Assembly (NCBI RefSeq): GCF_002007485.1
Contig: NZ_CP015820.1
Location: forward strand, 1,302,001 to 1,366,000
From: Ditibartonella apihabitans
Lineage (GTDB): Bacteria; Pseudomonadota; Alphaproteobacteria; Rhizobiales; Rhizobiaceae
DNA: 64,000 bases
Direction: 5' to 3'
Numbering within the stretch: position 1 is the first letter of the stretch; every line of letters starts with the position of its first letter. Position numbers and translations under genes: made by a program. Below are positions 50,016 through 60,126 of this stretch, one piece after another. The notes beneath the pieces were generated by a model. The model made no database searches and had not been told where the DNA came from. It saw only the letters and a program-made list of their open reading frames with translations.

Positions 50016-50810
50016 TTAATCCTCAAAGAGATTATGGAAAAAATCGACAATGTCCGACCAGCCCAATGCTTCGACACTGCTCAAAGACGGAAATTTTTCC
50101 AACAACCAGAATGAAACATTTTGCATATCGCCGGTTAAGAAAAGGATACCGGCGATAATTAACAATATACCGATGATCTTTTCGACTTTTCCCAAATGCA
50201 TTCTGAACGAGCTTAAAAACCACATAAAGAAGTTTGAAAACAAGGCCGCCAGAATAAAAGGAATAGCAAGACCGAGCGAATATATACCGAGCAGCAACGC
50301 GCCTTCACCAACCGATTCTTTTGATCCGGCAAAAGTAAGAATCGGTCCAAGGACCGGTCCCACACAGGGTGTCCATCCAAAAGCAAACGCAAGACCGATA
50401 ATGTAGGCTCCCAATGGGCCCGCCGGTGTTTTTCTCATCTGGAAGCGAACTTCCCGCGCGAGAATTCCGATTCTGAATACACCTAAAAAATTAAGTCCGA
50501 AGATTATAATAATAATCCCGGCAACCATCGCCAATATGTCACGATATTGACCGATAAAATGCCCGACGGTGCTGGCTGTTGCACCCAGTGCGATAAAAAC
50601 TGTTGAAAAGCCCAATGAAAAGGCGATTGCCGCGACAAACAATGCTAGACGGACGGGCTGTTTGTTTTGCATGTCGCTATTGCGAAAATCTTCGACGCTA
50701 ACACCGGCCATATAGCATAGATAAGGAGGCACCAGCGGCAATACACAAGGCGATAAAAATGATAGTGCGCCGCCTAAAAATACCCCGAATGTCGATAATT
50801 CTGAAAACAA
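50016..50810 (-). CDS. ccdA: Cytochrome c biogenesis protein CcdA
   Basis: CcdA (264 residues) carries electrons from cytoplasmic thioredoxin across the inner membrane to keep cytochrome c apoprotein thiols reduced. It has the expected six or so membrane segments. The two redox cysteines lie in [19 protein letters not shown] and [17 protein letters not shown]. It is followed closely by glmU. Its product would support haem attachment to c-type cytochromes such as the tri-haem protein at the right end. Confidence 0.93.
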   Translation of the reverse strand: MFSELSTFGVFLGGALSFLSPCVLPLVPPYLCYMAGVSVEDFRNSDMQNKQPVRLALFVAAIAFSLGFSTVFIALGATASTVGHFIGQYRDILAMVAGIIIIIFGLNFLGVFRIGILAREVRFQMRKTPAGPLGAYIIGLAFAFGWTPCVGPVLGPILTFAGSKESVGEGALLLGIYSLGLAIPFILAALFSNFFMWFLSSFRMHLGKVEKIIGILLIIAGILFLTGDMQNVSFWLLEKFPSLSSVEALGWSDIVDFFHNLFED

Positions 50811-51005
50811 CTGTCTCGTTCCGTAAATTTTGTAACAGTTCTATCCTATATTAATCTCAATGAAAACCTTCAACCTTACGAAAAGCTACACTTATAAAAA
50901 TCTGTTCCTTCGTATAAATATGACAAATTAAATCCATAGAGTTTTGCAATACTGGTTCCAAACAGTCCCGATAGGCGCATTGACCAACGGTTTAAAAGGA
51001 TAAAA

Positions 51006-53630
51006 ATGACAAGCGAAAATGAACTGAACGAGAACACCGTTGACAAAAACGCTCGCAAGCAGCCCTCGCGCCTTTTGCATCTGGCAAAAACATCGATTGT
51101 TCCGTTATTAGGACTGACAATCGCTGCAATTTCATTTTTTGTTCTCTGGGAACTTTTGAAAACGACTTCCAGACACGACACAATCGAGGCTTTCAAAAGT
51201 TATACAACACCGACATTGTTGCTTGCATTGTTCTTCACCGCGCTAAGTTTTTGCGGCATTGCGCTTTATGATGTCGTAGCGGCTCGCACAATAGCACCTG
51301 GTAAAATCACAATGCCGGTCGCAGCTCTCGCTGGATCTGCCGGTTATGCTGTATCCAATGCTCTCGGTTTTTCCTTTCTTACCGGAGGAGCACTCCGTTA
51401 CCGCGTTTATGCGGGAGAAGGTGTCGGTCTTGCCGATATCGGGCGTATCATCAGCATGTCCTGGTTTTCAATGTGGTTTGCTTTGCTTACCGTTATCGGA
51501 TTTGCGCTTGCGTTCGAACCTGAAAATCTCCCCCTTCTCGGCACCTTAAATTTAACGGCTGACAGGATTGCCGGCATCGCCATTATTCTCATATTGATTG
51601 CCTTGATATTGTGGCTTTACGGCGGAGCAAGAGAGCTGAAAATTGGCCCGCTTTCTTTGAAACTTCCTGGTTCTCGCGGCGCTTTGATGCAAATTTTTGC
51701 AGGGCTTGTCGATATTACCTCTGCATCTGCCACGCTTTATGTGCTCATGCCTGCCGATTTACAAACCGGTTTTCTCGCTTTCAATCTGGTCTTCGCAGTT
51801 GCCATTGTTATCGGTGTGGTTAGCCATTCACCGGGTGGCCTTGGCGCTTTTGAAGCCATTCTTATTGGTGGTTTGGGCCTTGCCGGAAACGCACAAGGTG
51901 TGGCTGCTCTGTTGACTTACCGGTTGATTTACACAATATTGCCGCTTGTCATTGCAATTGTCGGCATTGCATTCTGGGAAATGTTCCGGCAACGCAAACG
52001 TGTTTCGGCACGTGCCGCACAGGTTTCGCGCATTATCGAACCGATGATACCGTTCATATCGGCCGGTCTGACCTTTCTGGCCGGTGTCGTAATGTTGATA
52101 TCGGTTGTCACTCCCGGGCGCCGGATAAGACTTGATGTCCTGTCGGATATATTGCCACTAATTTTTATCGAGACGTCGAATCTGGCTGCCAGCCTTATCG
52201 GTGTAACACTTCTCGTTGTTTCCTACGGATTGGCGCGACGCCTCGTCAATGCGTGGTTTGTTACCATTTTTCTTTTGCTTGCAGGTGCGGTTTTTTGTCT
52301 GACCAAAGGACTTGATTGGGAAGAAGCAACTATTCTGTGCATATTTGCATTGATCTTATGGGGGTTCAAACGCTCGTTTTATCGTCGTCCACTGAATAAT
52401 GGTTTGACCATAAGTTGGGGTTGGCTTGCCAGTATTGCCGCCTTTGCATGTGCGGTTATATGGCTTGGCTTTTTTGTTTACCGTCACGTCGAATATTCAA
52501 ATGAATTGTGGTGGAGCTTCGCCTGGAACGCCAATGCACCGCGTTTTTTAAGAGCAAGCGTTGTCATATTTTCCGTTATCTTTATTGCAGCGCTTTACAA
52601 TATTATCCATAGACCACTGCGCAAGCGGTTAAAACGCGCGACAACGATTCCTGATTGTATCCCTAAGCTCGTCGCCCAATCACCTTTGTCGGATACTGCA
52701 TTAGCGCTACTTGGAGATAAACAGTTTCTGATTTCTCCCAACGAGGACGGCTTTATTATGTACAGTAAATCCGGTGGTAGCTTGATTGCTTTAGGTGAAC
52801 CCGTAAGCAATGACGAAAAGGTTTTTAACGATCTCGCTTGGGAATTTCGCAAACATGCCGATGACGCAGCCTTGCGCACTGTTTTTTATGGTGTAGGACC
52901 GCGTCATTTGCCGCTTTATCTCGACATGGGATTAACCGCAATCAAGTTGGGCGAGGTCGCCAAAGTCTACCTCCCCGATTTTTCACTTGACGGGCCAAAA
53001 CGCCAACCATTTCGTTATGCTGAACGTAAAGCGACCCGCGAGGGCTTGGTGTTTTCCATTATTCCGGCAAATGAAGTAGAAAATCATTTGTTAGCACTGC
53101 GACATGTGTCTGATACGTGGCTTGCCTCGAAATCCGGAGCTGAAAAACGTTTTTCAATCGGTTATTTCAATGACGAATTTTTAAAACGTTACGATGTCGC
53201 AGTCATGACCAAAGATGATCAGATTGTCGCTTTTGCCAATGTCTGGAAAAGTGGTAACAAAAATGAAATAACAGTCGATATGATGCGTTACCTGCCCAAT
53301 GTATCCAAAGTTATGATGGATGCATTATTTGCCAATCTGTTGCTTTATGGCAAAGAACAAGGATTCCAGTGGTTCAATTTGGGAGCTGCTCCTCTCGCTG
53401 GTCTGTCGACCAACCGTCTGGCAGCAAGGTGGCAACGTATAGGCTCTTTTATTTATCGGCGCGGACGTGATCTTTATCATTTTGATGGCTTGAAAGCGTT
53501 CAAGGATAAGTTCGATCCGGTTTGGTCACCGCATTATCTGATCTGCCCCGGTGGTTTTGAAACTGCTAAAGTTCTTTTTGATGTCACAACACTTATCAAC
53601 GGCAACCCGCTGGAGTTTTTACGCAAATGA
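51006..53630 (+). CDS. mprF: Lysyl-phosphatidylglycerol synthetase/flippase (LpiA/MprF)
   Basis: An 874-residue MprF protein (LpiA in Rhizobium). The N-terminal ~550 residues form a multi-spanning flippase with HSPGGLGAFEAILIGGLGL. The C-terminal ~300 residues are the synthetase domain (FISPNEDGFIMYSKSG-like start, then RWFNLGAAPLAGLS-type end, here WFNLGAAPLAGLSTNRLAAR). It moves lysine from Lys-tRNA to phosphatidylglycerol, which protects against acid and cationic peptides. The start has AAGGA upstream. Its stop overlaps the acvB start as ATGA, the arrangement seen in Rhizobium and Agrobacterium. Confidence 0.94.
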   Translation: MTSENELNENTVDKNARKQPSRLLHLAKTSIVPLLGLTIAAISFFVLWELLKTTSRHDTIEAFKSYTTPTLLLALFFTALSFCGIALYDVVAARTIAPGKITMPVAALAGSAGYAVSNALGFSFLTGGALRYRVYAGEGVGLADIGRIISMSWFSMWFALLTVIGFALAFEPENLPLLGTLNLTADRIAGIAIILILIALILWLYGGARELKIGPLSLKLPGSRGALMQIFAGLVDITSASATLYVLMPADLQTGFLAFNLVFAVAIVIGVVSHSPGGLGAFEAILIGGLGLAGNAQGVAALLTYRLIYTILPLVIAIVGIAFWEMFRQRKRVSARAAQVSRIIEPMIPFISAGLTFLAGVVMLISVVTPGRRIRLDVLSDILPLIFIETSNLAASLIGVTLLVVSYGLARRLVNAWFVTIFLLLAGAVFCLTKGLDWEEATILCIFALILWGFKRSFYRRPLNNGLTISWGWLASIAAFACAVIWLGFFVYRHVEYSNELWWSFAWNANAPRFLRASVVIFSVIFIAALYNIIHRPLRKRLKRATTIPDCIPKLVAQSPLSDTALALLGDKQFLISPNEDGFIMYSKSGGSLIALGEPVSNDEKVFNDLAWEFRKHADDAALRTVFYGVGPRHLPLYLDMGLTAIKLGEVAKVYLPDFSLDGPKRQPFRYAERKATREGLVFSIIPANEVENHLLALRHVSDTWLASKSGAEKRFSIGYFNDEFLKRYDVAVMTKDDQIVAFANVWKSGNKNEITVDMMRYLPNVSKVMMDALFANLLLYGKEQGFQWFNLGAAPLAGLSTNRLAARWQRIGSFIYRRGRDLYHFDGLKAFKDKFDPVWSPHYLICPGGFETAKVLFDVTTLINGNPLEFLRK

Positions 53631-55044
53631 CAATCCGACGTATAATTTTATTGGTCTTGGCCGTTTTTATTATCGCAGCCGCTGCTTATGGTGTTTTGCA
53701 TCGGGGCAAGATCAACCGGCTATGGGCAAGTTTTATCGGCTCCACATCTCCTGTTGTTTATGCAGAAGGAGAACGTTTCACCGATATACCGGTTTATTTG
53801 CCGCAAGGAGATATCAGAGGTCTTGTTATACTCGTTTCCGATACCGGTGGTCCAAAAACACGGGAAACAGATATGACTGCGGCATTGCTGAAACGGAACC
53901 TTATTGTTGCATCTGTCAATTTTGACAACTGGCGCGAGGAACTGGATAAAGAAGATGGCGATTGTGTTTATCTCGTATCCGATCTTGAAGCTCTTTCAAA
54001 AGACATTTTGCGTCGGTTGGATCTTGACGTCTATTTTCATCCTGTTGTGGTTGGAATTGGTGAAGGAGGCACGGTTTCCTATGCAGCGGCGGCCGATTCT
54101 CCCGAAAATACATTAGCTGGCACTGTGGTTCTTGATCCGTCGCAATCGTCGCACACACGGTTACCTTCCTGCACGGAAGAGGCTGACGCAACAAAAATGC
54201 CCGACGGCGGCTATAGTTATGAAACAGGTGTAAAAGTCCCCTCTCCGGTGACGATTATCAGTAATTCATTGGCCGGTAATGACGTAAAGCAGGCGGCACG
54301 GGATAAAGTTGCCGCAATCATCAAGGACCCGGCTTTTGAATCGCGAATGAAGGAAACTGTTGATACAGCACTTGATTATGCTATTCGCGATGCGGCTGAT
54401 GCCGACCTGCCCATTATTGATATGCCGTCCAAAAACCCCGCAAAAGCACTGGTTATTTTCTTCTCTGGCGATGGCGGTTGGCGCGATATCGATATGGAAA
54501 TTGGCGATCTTTTGCAAAGCCAGGATATTCATGTGATCGGTATCGACTCGTTACGTTATTTCTGGAGTACACGCACCCCTGAGGAAATTGCCAAAGATAT
54601 AGAGCAACTTGTTCAGGAGGCTGACCCCGAACAACGGTTACCGGTTGCACTTTTCGGTTATTCTTTCGGAGCGGATGTTTTACCGTTTGCTTGGGAAGTA
54701 CTTGATGAAACGGTCAAAGACCAAACGGTTATGATAGCGCTCATGGGCTTGTCCAAAACAGCGGATTTTCAGATTTCCATTGATGGTTGGCTCGGCGGTT
54801 CGGGTGACACACCTGTTCTTGATCAGATGCAATATGTGCCTGCAGATAAACGGTCTGTGTCTATGGGGAGGACGAAGATGATACTGCTTGTACAGATCCT
54901 GCGCTTGATGCAACAAAACGTTTAAAACTGCCCGGCGGACATCATTTTGATGAAGATTATAAAAGTCTTGCAAAATCTCTTCATGCAATCTTGATTGACA
55001 AGATACAGGCAGAAAAAAATGACCATAAGTCATCAAACCGATAG
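53627..55044 (+). pseudogene. acvB: AcvB/VirJ family protein, frameshifted before the catalytic His
   Basis: AcvB is a periplasmic alpha/beta hydrolase; in Agrobacterium it hydrolyses lysyl-phosphatidylglycerol and so limits the product of LpiA. The N-terminus is a signal/anchor (ILLVLAVFIIAAAAYGVL). VFFSGDGGWRDID-type motif (here VIFFSGDGGWRDID) and the nucleophile elbow GYSFGADV are present. Near 54850-54858 the frame shifts. The first frame ends at 54925 with an unrelated tail. The other frame continues YGEDEDDTACTDPALDA, then LPGGHHFDEDYKSL with the catalytic His, and stops at 55044. One missing base explains it. As written the protein would lack its catalytic His. Confidence 0.85.
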
Positions 55045-55135
55045 AGAAATGAGGATACCCGTCTTTCTCGAATTTGTCGGATACTGACTTCTTTTGCACG
55101 GTGATTTAAAAATAGTAATCTGTGAGATAAGTTTG

Positions 55136-55171
55136 TGCAAAAACGCTTTTCTGGTGTTTCTGCAAGTTTTT
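55136..55171 (+). terminator. Possible terminator after acvB
   Basis: TGCA-A-AAAC (55136-55144) pairs with GTTT-C-TGCA (55156-55164) with one mismatch, and TTTTT follows. It lies about 90 bases after the acvB stop. The stem is short. Confidence 0.45.
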
Positions 55172-55745
55172 CACACCGATTAAAATAACGACACCGATAT
55201 CTCGTTTTGTAAAAACCGGCTCAAACAACTTTGAGTACTACGATTATCAAAGCAATAAAGGAGACAAATTTAGAATTTTAACAGGTTAACCACATTCTAA
55301 AAATCGAAAGAGCCACGTAAAATTCGGCAATTAAGCAGAGAATGTTCTGCCATTATTCAAAACTTCGCAACCAACCTGCCAATTGAAATCCATCGTCAAT
55401 CGTGAGTTTGCTTGCCTTCTCGATGAGCTATTTGAAGGGAGCAAGAAAGGGCATCGTGCCCCGTGAATAGAACAAGCATATTCAAGGCATAATCATAAAG
55501 CCAGCCACGTTATTATCGGACGAATTGCGTTTCAAATCCGGAAGTCTTTACAGCAGTTTAATTATTAATTCGCCTCGCTTACGATAAAGAACATCAACAT
55601 GAAATATGACGGTGCAATTAAAAGATTGCGTACTTAAAAAATAGGAAAAACCAATTGAAATCTTTTGAATCCATTGATTTCACTATTCTCTAATTTTATT
55701 CGTTTTTGTAAAAAAACGGTAAGCCCCTTCTTTTTGCCTTTCATG
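55172..55745. other. Intergenic region, nothing recognised
   Basis: About 570 bases between acvB and the convergent ybdD. No gene or repeat supported. Confidence 0.4.
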
Positions 55746-55997
55746 TCAGCAACATTTGAAACCGCCCTTCCCTCCATATCTTGCTTCCTGACGCTCCCGG
55801 AAGAAATCATTATAAGACATGGGCGTCTGGTCAGGATGAACATTCTTCATATGTTGAACGTAAGTGTCATAATCGGGTACTCCGACCATCAACTTCGCCG
55901 TTTGTCCAAGAAACTTGCCAACACTAAGGAAATTCAAGCACATATTCAGCATCCTCCATATTTTTAACGTTATAGCGCTACCTTCCGGTAACGCCAT
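55746..55997 (-). CDS. YbdD/YjiX family small protein
   Basis: A small protein of the YbdD (DUF466) family that routinely follows cstA. The diagnostic part is [14 protein letters not shown], then [17 protein letters not shown] and the end [13 protein letters not shown] start at the ATG at 55997 (83 residues), longer than the ~65 usual for the family; a GTG at 56018 would add seven more. The cstA stop lies just upstream. In E. coli YbdD is needed for pyruvate uptake by its CstA-family partner. Confidence 0.85.
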   Translation of the reverse strand: MALPEGSAITLKIWRMLNMCLNFLSVGKFLGQTAKLMVGVPDYDTYVQHMKNVHPDQTPMSYNDFFRERQEARYGGKGGFKCC

Positions 55998-56020
55998 AAC
56001 GTCATTTGTACCCGCCACTT

Positions 56021-58066
56021 TTATCTGACTTTAATAGGTTCAGTCGGAAACGGTTCGTAAGGCGTTTCATGTACAGTGGGTTTATCGCTTTTCAGTGACT
56101 TTAAGGCCGATCTGATCGTGAATAAGGTTAACGTAACAACGACAACCATAAATAATGCCGTCAAGATACCGTTGATATAATTACCAACTGCCAATTGTTT
56201 GTTAGCTGCTTTTCCGGCTGCAACAAAAAAGCTGAGCTTGGCATCAAACACCTTCTGCCAACCGGCCGTCATCGTACAGATAAACAACCATGCCGCCGGA
56301 ACAATCGCCACCCAGGCATAACGTTGCTGTTTCATTTTAAACAACACAACAGCACAAAGCAGGAGCGCGACAGCTGCAAGCATTTGATTTGCTATACCGA
56401 ATAACGGCCAGAGCGAATATATACCGCCTTTGGGATCGACCGCACCTTGGTAAACAAAATATCCCCACATCAGCACAACCAGTGCAGTAGCTATCAAATT
56501 GGCGAAAAGATTATCTGTTTTTCGCATATGCGGAACCACAATACCAAGGAGATCCTGAAGCATAAAACGGGCCGAACGTGTACCGGCATCAACCGCCGTC
56601 AAGATAAACAATGCTTCAAACAAAATTGCAAAATGATACCAGAAGGACATGCCCATCCAGCCGCCTAAGGCATTATGCAAAATATGAGCCATCCCCACGG
56701 CAAGGGTAGGTGCACCACCTGTTTTGGCAATGATGGATTTTTCGCCCACTTCGTTAGCGATATTTGTCAACATTTCAGGTGTCACCTGAAATCCCCATCC
56801 TGAAACAACTGTTGCAGCCGATTGCACAAGATCGCCGGTTCCAGATGGAAGAAGCACACTCAATGGTGCGTTCATTGAAAAATAGACACCGGGATTAATG
56901 ACGCTCGCAGCAATCAGAGCCATGATGGCAACAAAAGATTCCATCAACATGCCACCGTAACCAATGAAACAGGCTCGGTCTTCATTAGCCAACATTTTCG
57001 GTGTCGTTCCCGATGAAATGAGAGCATGGAAACCCGAGACTGCCCCACAGGCAATTGTAATAAAAAGAAATGGAAAGAGGTTACCGCCCCAAACCGGTCC
57101 GGAGCCATCCACATATTTGGTTAAAGCCGGCATTTCAAGCATCGGCCGAACCACAACAATACCGATTGCAAGAGCAACAATCGTCCCGATTTTCAAGAAA
57201 GTAGACAGATAATCGCGTGGTGCAAGCAATAACCACACAGGTAAAACCGCTGCAATAAATCCGTAGATGATGATCATCAACGTCAATGTTGTTGCTTCAT
57301 AATTGAACCAGGATGCATAAGAACTGTCTTTTATCCACCCGCCTGAAACAATGCCGAAGAGAAGCAGGATAAGGCCGATAACGGAAACTTCACCTATTCT
57401 GCCAGGCCGGATAAAGCGCAGATATATTCCCATAAAAAAAGCAAGAGGGATAGTGAAAGCGACTGTATATGTTCCCCATGGACTTCCCGCCAAAGCCTTT
57501 ACAACCACCATTGCCAACACGCCGAGGATGATAATCATAATCATGAAACAGGCAATCAAGGCTATTACACCGGCAACATCCCCCATTTCTTCACGAACCA
57601 GCTCGCCGAGTGAACGTCCATCGCGCCGCGTGGATATAAATAATACCATAAAATCCTGAACGGCGCCCGCCAGAACACATCCCGCCAGAATCCACAAGAG
57701 GCCCGGTAGATACCCCATTTGCGCAGCAAGTACCGGCCCAACAAGAGGCCCTGCTCCCGCTATTGCTGCAAAATGATGCCCAAAAAGAATTTTCTCGTCT
57801 GTGGGAACGTAATCAAGCCCGTCATTACGCCGATAGGCTGGTGTCATACGCGTGCTGTCCGCTTTTAAAACAACACTGGATATAAAAATCCCGTAAATCC
57901 GGTAGGCAACCAGATAGACACAAACTGCCGCCACAACAATCCACATGGCGTTGATTGCTTCACCCCGTTGAAGCGCGATATAGCCCAATGAAAAGGCTCC
58001 CAGTACCGCCAAGATGATCAAAATTATGATTTGAGTTGTGGTTAAGGGTTTTCTTATGGTCGCCAT
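56021..58066 (-). CDS. cstA: CstA family carbon starvation / pyruvate transporter
   Basis: A 681-residue inner-membrane transporter with many hydrophobic segments. Conserved CstA blocks include [35 protein letters not shown] sequence ([16 protein letters not shown]), [15 protein letters not shown], and [16 protein letters not shown]. In E. coli CstA and BtsT import pyruvate or peptides. The start ATG at 58066 has an excellent GGAGG ribosome-binding site. The small ybdD gene follows immediately. The family is sure; pyruvate is the probable substrate. Confidence 0.93.
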   Translation of the reverse strand: MATIRKPLTTTQIIILIILAVLGAFSLGYIALQRGEAINAMWIVVAAVCVYLVAYRIYGIFISSVVLKADSTRMTPAYRRNDGLDYVPTDEKILFGHHFAAIAGAGPLVGPVLAAQMGYLPGLLWILAGCVLAGAVQDFMVLFISTRRDGRSLGELVREEMGDVAGVIALIACFMIMIIILGVLAMVVVKALAGSPWGTYTVAFTIPLAFFMGIYLRFIRPGRIGEVSVIGLILLLFGIVSGGWIKDSSYASWFNYEATTLTLMIIIYGFIAAVLPVWLLLAPRDYLSTFLKIGTIVALAIGIVVVRPMLEMPALTKYVDGSGPVWGGNLFPFLFITIACGAVSGFHALISSGTTPKMLANEDRACFIGYGGMLMESFVAIMALIAASVINPGVYFSMNAPLSVLLPSGTGDLVQSAATVVSGWGFQVTPEMLTNIANEVGEKSIIAKTGGAPTLAVGMAHILHNALGGWMGMSFWYHFAILFEALFILTAVDAGTRSARFMLQDLLGIVVPHMRKTDNLFANLIATALVVLMWGYFVYQGAVDPKGGIYSLWPLFGIANQMLAAVALLLCAVVLFKMKQQRYAWVAIVPAAWLFICTMTAGWQKVFDAKLSFFVAAGKAANKQLAVGNYINGILTALFMVVVVTLTLFTIRSALKSLKSDKPTVHETPYEPFPTEPIKVR

Positions 58067-59032
58067 ATGCCCCTCCTCCTGAAAATCCTCACAATGAAAA
58101 ATACTTGCTTTGTGGCCTCCACCGCCAACAAAAGCCCTCCTTCAAATTTCTATTATTATTTATAAAGTTTTGTCTACTGCATTAATCAACACAATAAAAT
58201 TACCTGTGAATATCTGACGCACCAGTACTTTACCCGGACATTTGGTTAAAAGTACTTATGTCTTACAATCTGACACCGCCAAACAGCACCGCTGGCATCA
58301 GAAAAGAAAAGTGGTTTCCAGTTTACGAAAGCTTTTTCCCCCCCCCACATTTAGGAACGTAAATTTACAACTTTTTCGATTCACGAAAATGAAATCCCCG
58401 GGTTCAAACCGTATTTTATAAATAGAGTGCCCACTGCAAATGCGGGTTTAGCAAAAAGTCATAAAATTCCGATTTTGATCGATAATTGTCTTTCAATCTT
58501 GTTTAGCCAAACTCTTTTTTGTGCAAACTTCGAACAAAAATCGATTAATACCAATTTGTGCCCGACCAAGACGAATTTGACTTCAATCGAAGCTATATGG
58601 GTGGTTTTTGAGTAATTACGATTAGACAAAAGAAAATTGAAATTGATTGCCAAAAAACAGGTACGTTTTTTCTTATGAAATCTGCACTGATGGCAAAAAA
58701 CGAACGGGTTTCCACCAGACAAGATTATAATGATTCATGCGTTAAACGTTTAGCCAGATTAAAGCAGCTTTATAAAAGCAGTAGGTTACCGAAAATCATT
58801 GTCCGACAAGATTCACAGCGCTTATATATGGCAGGAAGCGGGATTGATGAAGCTTCCTAATGTCACTTCAAGATCATTTAACGCCCATTTTTCTGAACAT
58901 ATCGAACAATCAGAAAGAGCTGATAAACGCTTGATCTGGCGATTGCCCCCTTTAGACAATACGGCATAAATTTAGAGAACACATGGCTCCAGAAAAACAT
59001 CCGAATGCGGTTCCAAATTCGTCAAAAATATA
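58067..59032. other. Gene-poor region with a poly-C tract
   Basis: Nearly 1 kb between cstA and the terminator of adhP. A run of nine C (58338-58346) is unusual in this AT-rich DNA. A 61-codon frame (58675-58860) has an ATG but no strong ribosome-binding site or recognised family, so I do not call it. The region must contain the cstA promoter. Confidence 0.4.
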
Positions 59033-59069
59033 GCCCTTAAAATAATCGGGCCTGAATAATCAGACCCGA
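59033..59069 (-). terminator. Terminator of the alcohol dehydrogenase gene
   Basis: TCGGG (59046-59050) and CTGA (59052-59055) pair with CCCGA (59065-59069) and TCAG (59060-59063), with one mismatch and an ATAA loop. On the minus strand a T-rich stretch follows. It lies 23 bases past the gene's stop. Confidence 0.65.
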
Positions 59070-59091
59070 AAAACGTTTGCTTGGCATATGT

Positions 59092-60126
59092 TTATTTAGT
59101 CATATCAAGGACAACGCGGCCTTCAATCTTGCCTGCTATCATATTATCAAAAATATGATTGATGTCAGACAGCTTATCGGTGGAAATATGTGATTTGACC
59201 TTTCCGGCAGCGGTAAAATCCAATGCCTCTTGAAGATCCAACCTCGTACCGACAATGGAGCCACGCAGTGTTATTCCATTCAACACCATATTAAAGATCG
59301 ATACCGGAAAACTGCCTGCCGGTAGCCCGTTCATGGACAAAGTGCCGCCACGACGAACCATACCGAGCGCCTGTTCAAACGCTTTTGGAGACGCAGCCGT
59401 AACGAGCATGCCATGCACGCCACCATCGGTAAGCTTACGCAATTCGGCAGTTGCATCAGTGTATTTTGTTACATTGATTCCGACATCTGCCCCTAATTGT
59501 TTTGCCAGTTCGATTTTGTCATCGGCAACATCGATTGCCGCAACATTGTAGCCCATTGCTTTTGCATATTGTACGGCGAGATGACCAAGGCCACCAATGC
59601 CGGAAATACCAACCCAGTTGCCCGGTTTTGCGTCTGTTACTTTCAAACCTTTATAAACTGTGACACCGGCACACAGAATGGGTGCTATCTCGTTAAATCC
59701 GATATTTTTTGGTAGATGTCCAACATAATTCGGATCAGCCACAACATAATCGGCAAATGCACCATTGACAGAATAACCTGTGTTAAGCTGATTTTCACAA
59801 AGCGTTTCCCATCCGGCCAGACAATGCGAGCAACATCCACAGGCCGTATATAGCCACGGAACGCCCACCCGATCGCCTTCTTTCACATGTTTTACACCAC
59901 GCCCCACAGCTGAGACATAGCCCACACCTTCATGTCCGGGAATAAAGGGCGGGTTCGGTTTCACCGGCCAATCGCCATGTGCAGCATGTAAATCTGTATG
60001 ACAAACACCACAGGCTTGCACACTTACCTGAATCATTCCTTCACCCGGTTCGGGAATTGGTACCTCATCGATGGTAAGCGGCTTTCCAAATTCACGCACT
60101 ACTGCGGCTTGCATCGTCTTTGCCAT
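59092..60126 (-). CDS. adhP: Zinc-dependent alcohol dehydrogenase AdhP
   Basis: A 344-residue medium-chain alcohol dehydrogenase of the AdhP (propanol-preferring) type. The catalytic zinc ligands lie in ACGVCHTDLHAAHGDW and PGHEGVG. The structural zinc has four Cys in ACGCCSHCLAGWETLC. The NAD-binding motif is GIGGLGHLAVQYAKAMG. It interconverts alcohols such as ethanol and aldehydes with NAD. I use the ATG at 60126, which has an AAGGAG site; the ATG at 60141 is five codons earlier. It may regenerate NAD in low oxygen, in line with the anaerobic operon next to it (inference). Confidence 0.93.
   Translation of the reverse strand: MAKTMQAAVVREFGKPLTIDEVPIPEPGEGMIQVSVQACGVCHTDLHAAHGDWPVKPNPPFIPGHEGVGYVSAVGRGVKHVKEGDRVGVPWLYTACGCCSHCLAGWETLCENQLNTGYSVNGAFADYVVADPNYVGHLPKNIGFNEIAPILCAGVTVYKGLKVTDAKPGNWVGISGIGGLGHLAVQYAKAMGYNVAAIDVADDKIELAKQLGADVGINVTKYTDATAELRKLTDGGVHGMLVTAASPKAFEQALGMVRRGGTLSMNGLPAGSFPVSIFNMVLNGITLRGSIVGTRLDLQEALDFTAAGKVKSHISTDKLSDINHIFDNMIAGKIEGRVVLDMTK

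Noticed and set aside
58385..58425. GGGTTCAAACC resembling a tRNA T-arm
   Set aside because: The flanking bases do not pair as a T-stem, and no acceptor, anticodon or D arm can be drawn around it.
58675..58860. 61-codon frame upstream of cstA on the plus strand
   Set aside because: Has an ATG and basic composition, but no recognised family or good ribosome-binding site, so chance is more likely.
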